Shown here piece by piece: positions 18,676 to 29,678 of a DNA stretch of 64,000 nucleotides (position 1 is the first letter of the stretch; the number at the start of each line of letters is the position of its first letter). The position numbers and the translations under genes were made by a program. The notes under the pieces are model-generated. The model was given only the letters and a program-made list of their open reading frames with translations. It made no database searches and was not told the origin of the DNA. The stretch spans positions 744,001 to 808,000 of the forward strand of contig JBBCGS010000003.1 of the NCBI GenBank assembly GCA_037200125.1, written 5' to 3'. This DNA comes from JADGHX01 sp037200125. Its GTDB lineage: Bacteria > Pseudomonadota > Gammaproteobacteria > Steroidobacterales > Steroidobacteraceae.

Positions 18676-19260
18676 CTACGCGCTGAGATAGGGATTGGTG
18701 AAACCGAGACGGCGAAGCACCGCGATCTCGCGGCGTTCCATGCGACGCGCATCGGCGTCGCACTCGTGGTCGTAACCGATGAGGTGCAGCGAGCCGTGCA
18801 CTACGAGGTGCGCCCAGTGCGCACGCAGCGTCTTGCGTTGCTCGAGCGCTTCGGCGCGCAGCACCGGCGGGCAGATCACGAGATCGCCCAGCGGCTGCGC
18901 GGTGTCGTCATTCGCTGCCGCATGCGCCGGCGGAGCGGCCAAAGGCAAGGTCGGGAACGACAGCACGTTGGTGGCGTAGTCCTTGCCGCGATAGCGTGCG
19001 TTGAGCTTGCGCCCTTCGGCGCGCCCGACGAGCCGCACGCTCAATTCGGCGTTCGCGGCGCGGCGACCCAGCGCTTCGCTGGCCCACGCTGCGATATCCA
19101 CGCGACGCGGCGTCCACGCGCGGATGCGCTTTTGAACGTCCACCCGCACTCCCGTACGCGAGCTTGCTCGACCGGCCGTACGCGCTGTCTTGCGCGCGCG
19201 GCTGCGCACCGGAGCGTCTTCCGCGACAGCGACCGCGGGCATTGGCGCAGGCGATCTCAT
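18676..19260 (-). CDS. ybeY: rRNA maturation endoribonuclease YbeY
   Basis: Zinc-dependent RNase involved in 16S rRNA 3' end maturation and 70S quality control. The signature metal site HGSLHLIGYDH occupies residues 155-165, and the substrate motif YRGKDYATNVLSFP is present. The protein is 194 residues, longer than the usual about 155, because of an Arg/Ala-rich N-terminal extension of about 36 residues. The ATG overlaps the ybeZ stop by 4 bases, which supports this long start. Order ybeZ-ybeY-corC-lnt is conserved in gammaproteobacteria. Confidence 0.95.
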   Translation of the reverse strand: MRSPAPMPAVAVAEDAPVRSRARKTARTAGRASSRTGVRVDVQKRIRAWTPRRVDIAAWASEALGRRAANAELSVRLVGRAEGRKLNARYRGKDYATNVLSFPTLPLAAPPAHAAANDDTAQPLGDLVICPPVLRAEALEQRKTLRAHWAHLVVHGSLHLIGYDHECDADARRMERREIAVLRRLGFTNPYLSA

Positions 19261-20222
19261 CGCTGTTCGCCCCGCGCTTCGTAGGCTCTCACGATGCGCT
19301 GGACGAGCGGATGGCGCACGACGTCCTGCGCATCGAAGTGGGTGAAGGAAACGCCCTCCACGCCATGCAGGATGTTGATCACGTGCGAAAGGCCAGACTG
19401 CCGGCCGGCCGGCAGATCGGTTTGCGTGACGTCGCCCGTTACCACCGCGCGCGAACCGAAGCCGATGCGCGTGAGGAACATCTTCATCTGCTCGGGCGTG
19501 GTGTTCTGCGCTTCGTCGAGGATGATGAAGGAATCGTTGAGCGAGCGGCCGCGCATGAACGCGAGCGGCGCCACTTCGATCACGTTGCGCTCGATGAGGC
19601 GGGCCACGCGATCGAACCCCATCATTTCGTAGAGCGCGTCGTACATCGGCCGCAGGTAAGGATCGACCTTCTGCGTGAGGTCGCCCGGCAGGAAGCCGAG
19701 TCGCTCGCCCGCTTCCACCGCCGGCCGCACCAGCACGATGCGGCGGACACGATCGGTCTGCAGCGCTTCGACGGCGCAGGCCACGGCGAGATAGGTCTTG
19801 CCCGTGCCGGCCGGGCCGATGCCGAACGTGAGATCGCGCGCGCGGATCTGCGAGAGGTACTCGCGCTGATGCGAGCCGCGCGCGCGAATGCCGCCGCGCA
19901 TGACGCGCACGGTGAGCTCGTCCACCTCGGCATGGGCGGGCGCGGGGCCGGCGTCACGCTCGCTCAGCGTCAGGTGCACGCGCTCGGGCGTGATCGGTTC
20001 GCTGCGCGCGATGTTGAAGAGCTCGTGGAGCACATCCTCGGCAAGCGTGGCTGCCGCGCCGATGACGCGGAAATTGCCGCCGCGGCGGCGGATCTCCACG
20101 TTCAGGCGGTTTTCCAGCAGGCGCAGGTTCTCATCCAGCGGACCGCACAGGTTCGCGAGGCGCGTGTTGTCCGCAGGCTCGAGATCGAATTCGCGCGAGG
20201 TGGGATTAGGTGTAGCAGCCAC
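19257..20222 (-). CDS. ybeZ: PhoH-like ATPase YbeZ
   Basis: P-loop ATPase of the PhoH family, thought to act with YbeY in RNA metabolism. Walker A is GPAGTGKTYLA at about residues 145-155, Walker B is IILDEAQNTTPEQMK near 235, and TRIGFGSRAVVTGDVTQTDL follows. The 321-residue length is normal. The GTG start is 6 bases downstream of the miaB stop, and the stop overlaps ybeY by 4 bases, so miaB-ybeZ-ybeY are likely translated from one message. Confidence 0.94.
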   Translation of the reverse strand: MAATPNPTSREFDLEPADNTRLANLCGPLDENLRLLENRLNVEIRRRGGNFRVIGAAATLAEDVLHELFNIARSEPITPERVHLTLSERDAGPAPAHAEVDELTVRVMRGGIRARGSHQREYLSQIRARDLTFGIGPAGTGKTYLAVACAVEALQTDRVRRIVLVRPAVEAGERLGFLPGDLTQKVDPYLRPMYDALYEMMGFDRVARLIERNVIEVAPLAFMRGRSLNDSFIILDEAQNTTPEQMKMFLTRIGFGSRAVVTGDVTQTDLPAGRQSGLSHVINILHGVEGVSFTHFDAQDVVRHPLVQRIVRAYEARGEQR

Positions 20223-20228
20223 GGAAGA

Positions 20229-21668
20229 TCAGGCGCCAACCGCGACGCGCGTGCGGTCGATCGACGCGCCAGCCGGCGCGGAAGGCGACACACCGGCGCC
20301 GGGCGGCGATGCATGCATCGCGTGGCCGTTCGCCAGTGTCGGCACGGCGTGAAGCCGGCCGCGCAGGCTGTGCGGCCTCGCCTCCGTCACCACGACGTCG
20401 GCGAAGTGGCCGATGAGGTTCTCGGGGCCGGCGAAGTTCACCCAGCGATTGTTCTCGGTCTTGCCGGCGAGCTCCCGCGCATCCTTGCGAGCGTTGCGCT
20501 CGACGAGCACGCGCTGGACGCCGCCCACCATGGCATCGCTGATCGCGCGGAAATTGGCGTCGAGCAGCGTCTGCAACGTGGCGAGCCGCCGCTGCTTCAC
20601 TTCGTACGGTGTGTCATCGGGCAGCGTCGCGGCCGGCGTGCCGGGGCGGCGGCTGTAGATGAAGTTGAAAGACTGGTCGAAGCCCACGTCGCGCGTGAGC
20701 TTCATCGTCGCTTCGAAGTCGCGCTCGGTTTCGCCCGGGAAGCCGATGATGAAATCCGTGGTGATGCTGATGCCCGGCCGCGCGGCGCGCAGCTTGCGGA
20801 TCTTTTCCTTGAACTCGAGCGAGGTGTAGCCGCGCTTCATGAGCGCGAGCACGCGATCCGACCCGCTCTGCACGGGCAGGTGCAGGTGGTTCGCGAGCTT
20901 CGGTACGTTCGCGTACGCCTCGATCAGGCTGTCCGTGAACTCGAGCGGATGCGACGTCGTGAAACGGATGCGCTCGATACCCGGCACCGCCGCGACGTGA
21001 TGAATGAGCGTGGCGAGATCGACGATCGAGCCGTCTTCCATCGGCCCGGCGTAGGCATTCACGTTCTGGCCGAGCAGCGTTATCTCGCGCACGCCCTGCG
21101 CGGCGAGCTGGCGGACCTCGGTCATCGTGGATTCGAACGGGCGGCTCACTTCATCGCCGCGCGTGTAGGGCACGATGCAGAAGCTGCAGTACTTGGAGCA
21201 GCCCTCCATCACGCTGACGTACGCCGTGGCGCCTTCCGCGCGCGGCGCCGGCAGCGCGTCGAACTTCTCGATCTCCGGAAAACTGATGTCGACGACGGAA
21301 CGCCCCGTCTGCCGCAGCTCCGAGATCATGTCGGGCAGGCGATGGATGGTCTGCGGGCCGAACACGAGATCGACGAACGGCGCGCGCTCGGTGATGGCCT
21401 CGCCTTCCTGGCTCGCGACGCAGCCGCCCACGCCGATCAGCACGTGGGGCCGCTCGTTCTTGAGCAGCCGCCATTCCCCGAGCAGGGAGAACACTTTCTC
21501 CTGCGCCTTCTCGCGCACAGAGCACGTGTTCATGAGGAGCACGTCCGCAAGCTTTGGATCGTCCGTGGCCGTCAGCCCGTTGGCAGCGTGGAGCGCGTCC
21601 GCCATCCGGGCGGAGTCGTACTCGTTCATCTGACAGCCAAAGGTCTTTATGAAGTAGCGGCCGGACAT
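20229..21668 (-). CDS. miaB: tRNA-2-methylthio-N6-dimethylallyladenosine synthase MiaB
   Basis: Radical-SAM methylthiotransferase that modifies i6A37 in tRNAs. The N-terminal UPF0004 domain carries the auxiliary cluster cysteines (Cys12 in KTFGCQMNEYDS, then MNTCSVREKA and GVGGCVASQ). The radical SAM motif is GCSKYCSFCIVPYTRG (CxxxCxxC). A C-terminal TRAM domain follows, with a Pro/Ala-rich tail after it. The product has 479 residues, slightly longer than E. coli's 474. It heads the miaB-ybeZ-ybeY-corC-lnt run; a 201-base non-coding gap separates it from hipA, whose transcription comes towards it on the same strand. I see no terminator in that gap. Confidence 0.96.
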   Translation of the reverse strand: MSGRYFIKTFGCQMNEYDSARMADALHAANGLTATDDPKLADVLLMNTCSVREKAQEKVFSLLGEWRLLKNERPHVLIGVGGCVASQEGEAITERAPFVDLVFGPQTIHRLPDMISELRQTGRSVVDISFPEIEKFDALPAPRAEGATAYVSVMEGCSKYCSFCIVPYTRGDEVSRPFESTMTEVRQLAAQGVREITLLGQNVNAYAGPMEDGSIVDLATLIHHVAAVPGIERIRFTTSHPLEFTDSLIEAYANVPKLANHLHLPVQSGSDRVLALMKRGYTSLEFKEKIRKLRAARPGISITTDFIIGFPGETERDFEATMKLTRDVGFDQSFNFIYSRRPGTPAATLPDDTPYEVKQRRLATLQTLLDANFRAISDAMVGGVQRVLVERNARKDARELAGKTENNRWVNFAGPENLIGHFADVVVTEARPHSLRGRLHAVPTLANGHAMHASPPGAGVSPSAPAGASIDRTRVAVGA

Positions 21669-21869
21669 AGGGACGGTGCGGTGGGGGGCGGGAATTGTAG
21701 GGCCTCACCGGGGCGGGCGCACGGCGCTTGTCGGGTGAGGCGCCGGCAAGTGGGCGGCTGCGGCGTCGGACACGCACTGTTTCGGCGCAAAGACGTGTTT
21801 TGTCAGGGGCTTATGCCAGGCATCGGCGCCGCTGCCGCCGGAAAGCTCTCAAGCGCCGGGCGGCTCGGA

Positions 21870-23207
21870 TCACGTGCGCTTGTCTGCCCGGCGGCGGCGG
21901 AGCGGCAGCAGCTCGTCGGCAATCCGCCGCGCCTCAGCCTCCGGAAGCCCCGCGCGCTCCGCGAAGGTCGCCCACCGGCGCAGGGCCGCCCGCACCTGGT
22001 CGATGACGGCCGGCGCGGTCCCGATGGCGAACCGCCCCGCTTCGAGCAGCAGGTCCTGCTCTGTGAAGTCTTTGAACTTGCCGTTGATCGACATCAGGTG
22101 CTGGTGAGTCCACTCGCCCTTCGGGTTGTGGGCGAAGGTGACGTCGTACGCTGGCGCGAGCTCCCAGGACTGGCCCTGACGCAGGCGGAACGCGAAGTTC
22201 TTGGTGTGATCGTCGCAGTTGCGGCCCATCGCGTTGAACACCATGCGGCGGAACGCCTCCTCCCGATCGCGATAGGGCAGGTTCAGTTCGCGGAGCGTCG
22301 TGAAAAGCTGCGAGTACGCATTGGTGCCTTTCTTCTTGTAGTCGAGATGCGCCATCGCGCATAGCGTCTGGACGTGATGGCGCACCTGCGCCTGGTCGCG
22401 ATCGAAGCGGCGGGTCATGAAATGCGCGCGACCGTTCTCCTCGAGCAGTCGGCACTCCGTCATGTCGATGCCCGCCTCGAGTGCCATGAGGTGGTACGCA
22501 TACTCGACGCGACCGTAGTGCCCGGTGGTTCCGAGCTCGCGATCGTCTCCCATGCCGTCGAACTTCAGCAGCCAGTGTTCGAAGCCGTGAGGCGCCGCGA
22601 GTTGCCCGGTGCGGATTTCATTGGTGCTTCGATTCCAGGCGATGACCGCTTTGGCTCGCGCACCGCCGGCGGATGTGCCGACTTCAATGATGCTGCGAAG
22701 CGCGGCAGAGGTGTCATCGTCGTGCGCAACGCTTCCGATAACCGCCTTGCGTGCCTGTGAGACGAGCTCGGCCAGCTCAACGGGCGTAGCTTTCTGTGTA
22801 GCCGGGCCGCGTGCGGGCCGAAACTGGAGTGCGCCCATAGCGCGATCACTCATGTAGGCGAGGCGATCGAGCGACGTTACTTCGCGAGCCGATACGCCCC
22901 TGTCCGCCATATACCGATCGATAAGCGCGTTGCCGAAGTCATCCGGCAGCGAGTCACTGAGCATCGCCGGCAGGCGCCGATAGGTGAGCTCCGGGAGGTC
23001 CGCGAAAATGAAAGCACGATCTTCACGGACCGGCATGTGCAGAGGCGAAGGATCGATCCCCGTAGCACGGAACTCCGGTGTGAATCGAAACGCGTAGTAC
23101 CCGTAAGTCGGATCCAACGCGACGACGCCTGCGAGGCGATCCCACAGATGCACCTCCACACGATCAACATGCGTGAAGCGCGCGATTGATCGGCGCCGGG
23201 TAGCCAT
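21870..23207 (-). CDS. hipA: HipA family Ser/Thr kinase toxin
   Basis: Type II toxin kinase. The E. coli homologue phosphorylates GltX and triggers persistence. Visible kinase features: WLLKFDG near residue 190, ALEAGIDMTECRLLEENG, RRFDRDQAQ, the catalytic loop FNAMGRNCDDHTKNFAF near residue 320, and the metal-binding region LAPAYDVTFAHNP. The product has 445 residues. The ATG at 23207 overlaps the antitoxin stop by one base (TGATG), the usual coupled hipBA arrangement. All key residues look intact, so it is probably functional. The pair sits in a locally AT-richer pocket between two conserved housekeeping blocks, consistent with horizontal acquisition. Confidence 0.92.
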   Translation of the reverse strand: MATRRRSIARFTHVDRVEVHLWDRLAGVVALDPTYGYYAFRFTPEFRATGIDPSPLHMPVREDRAFIFADLPELTYRRLPAMLSDSLPDDFGNALIDRYMADRGVSAREVTSLDRLAYMSDRAMGALQFRPARGPATQKATPVELAELVSQARKAVIGSVAHDDDTSAALRSIIEVGTSAGGARAKAVIAWNRSTNEIRTGQLAAPHGFEHWLLKFDGMGDDRELGTTGHYGRVEYAYHLMALEAGIDMTECRLLEENGRAHFMTRRFDRDQAQVRHHVQTLCAMAHLDYKKKGTNAYSQLFTTLRELNLPYRDREEAFRRMVFNAMGRNCDDHTKNFAFRLRQGQSWELAPAYDVTFAHNPKGEWTHQHLMSINGKFKDFTEQDLLLEAGRFAIGTAPAVIDQVRAALRRWATFAERAGLPEAEARRIADELLPLRRRRADKRT

Positions 23208-23509
23208 CAACTAGCGACTCGCTTGCGCGCTCGCTGTCTGCGCCCGCCGCCAGCGGGCAGCGTCAGCGGATTGATGGTTACCACCGGAGCGATGGTCTCG
23301 AGCCAATTTTCACGGCCTAGTGCGCGCAGGACGCGCACCAGCGTGGAGACATTCGCACCCTTGCCGCCCTCCAGGTTCTTGAGAGCGGTCACGCTCACGC
23401 CGGCCTGTTCGGCGAGTGCTTGCTGGTCGATGTTTCGATCAAGTCGCAATGCACGCAAACCGTCACCCAGAAGGGCGGCGAGATCTTCAGCGTTCTGACT
23501 TTGGGGCAT
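23207..23509 (-). CDS. hipB: HipB-like XRE family antitoxin and repressor
   Basis: Helix-turn-helix partner of the HipA toxin; family members neutralise the kinase and repress their own operon. A canonical XRE HTH spans about residues 15-70 (DQQALAEQAGVSVTALKNLE, VSTLVRVLRALGRE). The C-terminus is basic (GGGRRQRARKRVAS) and could contact DNA or the toxin. The product has 100 residues. No strong ribosome binding site precedes the ATG, so translation may be weak. The promoter region upstream carries a perfect inverted repeat overlapping the -35 box, described separately. Confidence 0.9.
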   Translation of the reverse strand: MPQSQNAEDLAALLGDGLRALRLDRNIDQQALAEQAGVSVTALKNLEGGKGANVSTLVRVLRALGRENWLETIAPVVTINPLTLPAGGGRRQRARKRVAS

Positions 23510-23535
23510 GGGCGGCAGCGGGGAAGCTGCTCGAG

Positions 23536-23582
23536 ATTGTAGCTTTTTTTAGGGCTATAAACCGGCTAAATCGGCTTTATAG
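23536..23582 (-). promoter_or_regulatory. Putative hipBA promoter with overlapping inverted-repeat operator
   Basis: On the minus strand a TACAAT -10 box (23541-23536) lies about 27 bases before the hipB ATG, with a weak -35 (CGGTTT) 17 bases further up. A perfect inverted repeat CTATAAA-N14-TTTATAG (23555-23582) overlaps the -35. Within it GGCT(A/T)3-like units recur at 9-11-base steps on the plus strand. Its position suits autorepression by HipB. The motif is seen; the binding is inferred. Confidence 0.5.
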
Positions 23583-23641
23583 ACTTCTTTCCATCCTTAA
23601 TATGAAACAAGTCACTTCCGGTAGTAGCTTCTATAACAGCC

Positions 23642-23665
23642 CTTATCCTCAAATATGGGGATAAG
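23642..23665. repeat. Inverted repeat CTTATCC-N10-GGATAAG
   Basis: Perfect 7-base arms at 23642-23648 and 23659-23665 between ssb and hipB. It resembles the E. coli HipB operator half-sites (TATCC and GGATA) but with a 10-base rather than 8-base spacer. It is followed on the plus strand by AGTCTTTTTT, so a weak plus-strand terminator is an alternative reading. An outer imperfect pair (AGCAGCC and GGCTGTT) flanks it. Confidence 0.4.
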
Positions 23666-23702
23666 AGTCTTTTTTAAGGCTGCTATCGCGAGGGCTTGCT
23701 GA

Positions 23703-24263
23703 TCAGAACGGGATGTCGTCGTCGAGGTCGTCGGCCCGGCCACCGCCGCCACTGGGACCACCCCCGCCAGTGCCGCCACCGCCGCTCGGCGGAGTCTGGT
23801 CGTATTCATCCGGCGGACCCTGCCGGCCGCCACCACGGCTACCGCCACCGTAGCCTTCCCCGCCGCCTCCGCTACCGCCGCCGGATCGCGAACCGTAGCC
23901 TTCGCCGCCACCGCCCCCACCACCCGCGCGGCCGCCGAGCATCTGCATCTCGTTGCCGACGATCTCGGTCGAGTAGCGCTCGTTACCCTGTTTGTCCTGC
24001 CACTTGCGCGTGCGCAGGCCGCCTTCGATGTAGACCTGCGAGCCCTTGCGGAGGTATTCGCTGGCGATCTCGGCCAGCTTGCCGAACAGGACGACCCGGT
24101 GCCATTCGGTGCGTTCCTGGTTTTCGCCGGAGGTGCGGTCTTTCCAGTTCTCAGTCGTGGCAATACGCAGGTTCGCCACACTCGCGCCCGAAGGCATCGC
24201 GCGAGTCTCCGGGTCCGCGCCCAGATTGCCGATCAGAATGACTTTGTTGACTCCGCGCGCCAT
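23703..24263 (-). CDS. ssb: Single-stranded DNA-binding protein
   Basis: Binds and protects single-stranded DNA and recruits repair and replication partners. The OB-fold starts MARGVNKVILIGNLGADPE and continues through WHRVVLFGKLAEIASEYLRKGS and YSTEIVGNEMQMLGG to about residue 112. A long Gly/Ser-rich linker (residues about 113-175) leads to the conserved acidic tip DLDDDIPF, the docking peptide for partner proteins. The 186-residue length is typical. It is divergent from uvrA across a 267-base gap that carries twin palindromes, the same ssb/uvrA pairing as in E. coli. Confidence 0.97.
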   Translation of the reverse strand: MARGVNKVILIGNLGADPETRAMPSGASVANLRIATTENWKDRTSGENQERTEWHRVVLFGKLAEIASEYLRKGSQVYIEGGLRTRKWQDKQGNERYSTEIVGNEMQMLGGRAGGGGGGGEGYGSRSGGGSGGGGEGYGGGSRGGGRQGPPDEYDQTPPSGGGGTGGGGPSGGGGRADDLDDDIPF

Positions 24264-24312
24264 GGCTTACGCCTCTTCACCGAACTAGGGGATGAGCCAG
24301 TTTAATCAAATT

Positions 24313-24327
24313 CAAACGTGATGTTTG
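24313..24327. promoter_or_regulatory. Palindrome CAAAC-N5-GTTTG, copy 1 (ssb side)
   Basis: Perfect 5-base inverted repeat with spacer GTGAT, 50 bases upstream of the ssb ATG. A second copy with the same arms and spacing lies 87 bases away, centre to centre. A shared operator for the divergent genes is the natural reading; no E. coli-type CTGT-N8-ACAG LexA box was seen in the gap. Confidence 0.55.
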
Positions 24328-24399
24328 TGTTTGGGCGGCTCCTGCCTGGTGTCTTCGTGCAGAAATGGCCGCGGCGCGACAGCCGCCTCGTTAAAAGCG

Positions 24400-24414
24400 C
24401 AAACATGACGTTTG
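24400..24414. promoter_or_regulatory. Palindrome CAAAC-N5-GTTTG, copy 2 (uvrA side)
   Basis: Same arms and spacing as copy 1, with spacer ATGAC, 117 bases upstream of the uvrA ATG. The two sites sit one per divergent gene, consistent with co-regulation of ssb and uvrA. The regulator is not identified. Confidence 0.55.
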
Positions 24415-24530
24415 GACCGAAGGCGTCCGGCAGAACCCTGAACCGGCATCAAAAAGCCATTGGAAGAAAAACCTTCGCCCCCAGTTACACTCGCCAGTTC
24501 CCCGCCCCAGCACCGTAGGCCTGGCTTCGA

Positions 24531-27410
<2,880 letters not shown>

Positions 27411-27488
27411 ACCCAGGTCGCGGTTTCGGTCACTCACACGGCAAACGCATTGCCGATGCGAACCGTTCTCATCCATACTGCGCGTCCT

Positions 27489-27797
27489 ATGGACTCCACC
27501 GCCCGCCCGCCCGGCGCCGCCTTGAACCCGGGCACCCTGTCCCTGAGCGTGCTCTCGCCCGGCGCCACCGCGTCGGTCGTCAGCATCGGCTCGGGCGGAG
27601 AAGGCGGCTTCACGCCGGTCGAACGCCGCCTCATCGAGCTCGGCTTCGTGCATGGCGAGCACATCGAAATCCTCGCGCAGTCCATGCTGGGCGGCGATCC
27701 CTTCGTGGTCCGTGTCGGCACGAGCACGTTCGCGCTCCGGCGCCGCGAAGTCGAATCGGTCTGGGTCGAGCCGGCTCCCGCCCCGACACCCGCATGA
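27489..27797 (+). CDS. feoA: Ferrous iron transport protein A
   Basis: Small cytoplasmic SH3-like protein that supports FeoB-driven ferrous iron uptake. The core LSVLSPGATASVVSIGSGG, ERRLIELGFVHGEHIEIL and LGGDPFVVRVGTSTFALRRREVE match the family. It is followed by a short Pro/Ala tail. The start is uncertain: the ATG at 27489 gives 102 residues, while an in-frame ATG at 27456 would add 11; neither has a clear ribosome binding site. The stop overlaps the feoB ATG by 4 bases (ATGA), indicating coupling. Confidence 0.9.
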   Translation: MDSTARPPGAALNPGTLSLSVLSPGATASVVSIGSGGEGGFTPVERRLIELGFVHGEHIEILAQSMLGGDPFVVRVGTSTFALRRREVESVWVEPAPAPTPA

Positions 27798-29677
27798 ACG
27801 CCGCGGCCGGATCGGCGGAGGCCGTGAGCCTCTCGCTGATCGGCGTACCCAACTGCGGCAAGACCGCGCTCTTCAATCGGCTCACCGGCAGCCGACAGAA
27901 AGTCGCGAACTATCCCGGCGTCACGGTCGAACGCAAGGAAGGTCGCTTCATCGGCCCCGTCAGCGGCCGTACGTACCGGCTACTCGATTTGCCCGGTGCC
28001 TACAGCCTCGAACCGACGAGCCTCGACGAAGCCATCGCGCGCGACGTCGTGCTGGGCCGGCACGCGAGCGAGCCGCCGCCGGACCTGCTCGTGTGCGTGG
28101 TCGACTCCACCAACCTGCGCCTCAACCTGCGACTGGTGCTGGAGCTGAAACGGCTCGGTCGTCCGCTCATCGTCGCGCTCAACATGAGCGATGTGGCGCG
28201 CACGCGCGGCTACAAGCTCGATCGCGCGGCGCTCGAGCGGGCGCTCGGCGTGCCGGTCGTCGAAACGGTGGCGGTGAAACCGGGCGGCGAGCGCGAGCTC
28301 GTGGAGGCGATCGATCGCTATACGTTCGGCGCGCGCCTCGGCCGCGTCGAAGCGCCGGCCTCGACAGCCTCCGATGTGCAGGCCACGCAGCGCGAAGTTC
28401 GGCGGATCCTGAGCGAAGTGGGTTATCGCGTGCCCGCGCGGCTCGAGCTTTTCACAAAGCTCGACAACATCGTGCTGCACCCGGTGGCTGGCTTCGTGCT
28501 GCTGCTCGTAGTGCTGTTCCTGATGTTCCAGGCCGTGTTCAGCTGGGCCAAGGTCCCGATGGATCTCATCGAAGCCGGCATGAACGCAATCGGCATGTGG
28601 GTCGGCAGCGTGATGAGCGACGGGCCGTTGCGCGGCCTGCTCGTAGACGGCGTCGTCGGCGGCGCGGGCAGCGTGATCGTGTTCCTGCCGCAGATCGTCA
28701 TCCTGTTTTTCTTCATTCTGGTGCTCGAGGATTCGGGCTACCTGCCGCGCGCGGCATTCATGCTGGACAAGCTCATGGGCAGCGTCGGCCTGTCGGGCCG
28801 CGCGTTCATTCCGTTGTTATCGAGCTTCGCTTGCGCGATCCCGGGCATCATGGCCACGCGCACGATTCCGTCGATGCGCGATCGCCTCGTCACCATCATG
28901 ATCGCGCCGCTCATGACGTGTTCGGCGCGCCTGCCGATCTACACGCTGCTGATCGGCGCGTTCATCCCGAACCGCAAGGTCGGCGGGCTCTTCAACCTGC
29001 CGGGGCTCGTACTCTTTGGGCTCTACGTGGTCGCGGTCGTGTCCGCGATGGGCGTGGCCTTCGTAATGAAGCTCACGGTGATGCGCGGACAGAATCCGCC
29101 GTTGATGATGGAGCTGCCGGAATACCGCGCGCCGAACCTGCGCAACCTGCTGCTCGGCCTCTGGGAACGCGTGAGAATCTTCCTGGGCCGGGTGGGCGGC
29201 ATCATCCTCACGCTGATGGTGGTGCTGTGGTTCCTCGGCAGCTATCCGGGGCCTCCCCCGGGCGCCACGGGGCCGGCAATCGAATACAGCATCGCGGGTA
29301 TCCTCGGGCGCGGGCTGCAGCACGTATTCGCGCCTATCGGGTTCAACTGGCAGATCTCGATCGCGCTCGTGCCCGGCCTTGCCGCTCGGGAGGTTGCCAT
29401 CGCCGCGCTGGGCACGGTGTATTCGATGTCCGCCGCAGGCGATGACGTTGCGGGCGCGCTCAGACCCGTGATCGCGTCGAGCTGGAGCCTTGCGACGGCG
29501 CTCTCGTTGCTCGCGTGGTACGTGTTCGCGCCTCAGTGCCTCTCGACCCTTGCAGTCGTGAAGCGCGAAACCAATTCATGGCGGTATCCGTTGATCATGG
29601 CCGGGTATCTGTTCGCACTGGCCTACATCGCGGCGTATATCACCTACCGTGCCGCCGTGGCACTGGGCGGAGGCTGA
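27794..29677 (+). CDS. feoB: Ferrous iron transport protein B
   Basis: Inner-membrane Fe(II) transporter with an N-terminal G domain. G1 is GVPNCGKTALF, G3 is DLPGAYSLE and G4 is NMSD. The helical guanine-dissociation-inhibitor region follows, then membrane segments from about residue 225 with two Gate motifs; the first is in RAFIPLLSSFACAIPGIMA. At 627 residues it is shorter than E. coli FeoB (773) and falls in the compact form common in Xanthomonas- and Legionella-like lineages. It is flanked by feoA (overlap 4) and a DUF6587 gene (1 base gap). No Fur box was located with confidence. Confidence 0.96.
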   Translation: MNAAAGSAEAVSLSLIGVPNCGKTALFNRLTGSRQKVANYPGVTVERKEGRFIGPVSGRTYRLLDLPGAYSLEPTSLDEAIARDVVLGRHASEPPPDLLVCVVDSTNLRLNLRLVLELKRLGRPLIVALNMSDVARTRGYKLDRAALERALGVPVVETVAVKPGGERELVEAIDRYTFGARLGRVEAPASTASDVQATQREVRRILSEVGYRVPARLELFTKLDNIVLHPVAGFVLLLVVLFLMFQAVFSWAKVPMDLIEAGMNAIGMWVGSVMSDGPLRGLLVDGVVGGAGSVIVFLPQIVILFFFILVLEDSGYLPRAAFMLDKLMGSVGLSGRAFIPLLSSFACAIPGIMATRTIPSMRDRLVTIMIAPLMTCSARLPIYTLLIGAFIPNRKVGGLFNLPGLVLFGLYVVAVVSAMGVAFVMKLTVMRGQNPPLMMELPEYRAPNLRNLLLGLWERVRIFLGRVGGIILTLMVVLWFLGSYPGPPPGATGPAIEYSIAGILGRGLQHVFAPIGFNWQISIALVPGLAAREVAIAALGTVYSMSAAGDDVAGALRPVIASSWSLATALSLLAWYVFAPQCLSTLAVVKRETNSWRYPLIMAGYLFALAYIAAYITYRAAVALGGG

Positions 29678-29678
29678 C

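Noticed and set aside
21669..21869. Possible gene or RNA between hipA and miaB
   Set aside because: GC-rich stretch with no credible start, no hairpin with U-tract, and no tRNA-like cloverleaf.
19164..22364. Plus-strand open frame of over 1000 codons
   Set aside because: It runs antisense through ybeY, ybeZ, miaB and hipA, all clear genes; high GC content keeps the antisense frame free of stops.
23642..23675. Intrinsic terminator for a plus-strand gene between hipB and ssb
   Set aside because: The stem is AT-rich and weak and no plus-strand gene precedes it; an operator is at least as likely, so it is listed only as an inverted repeat.
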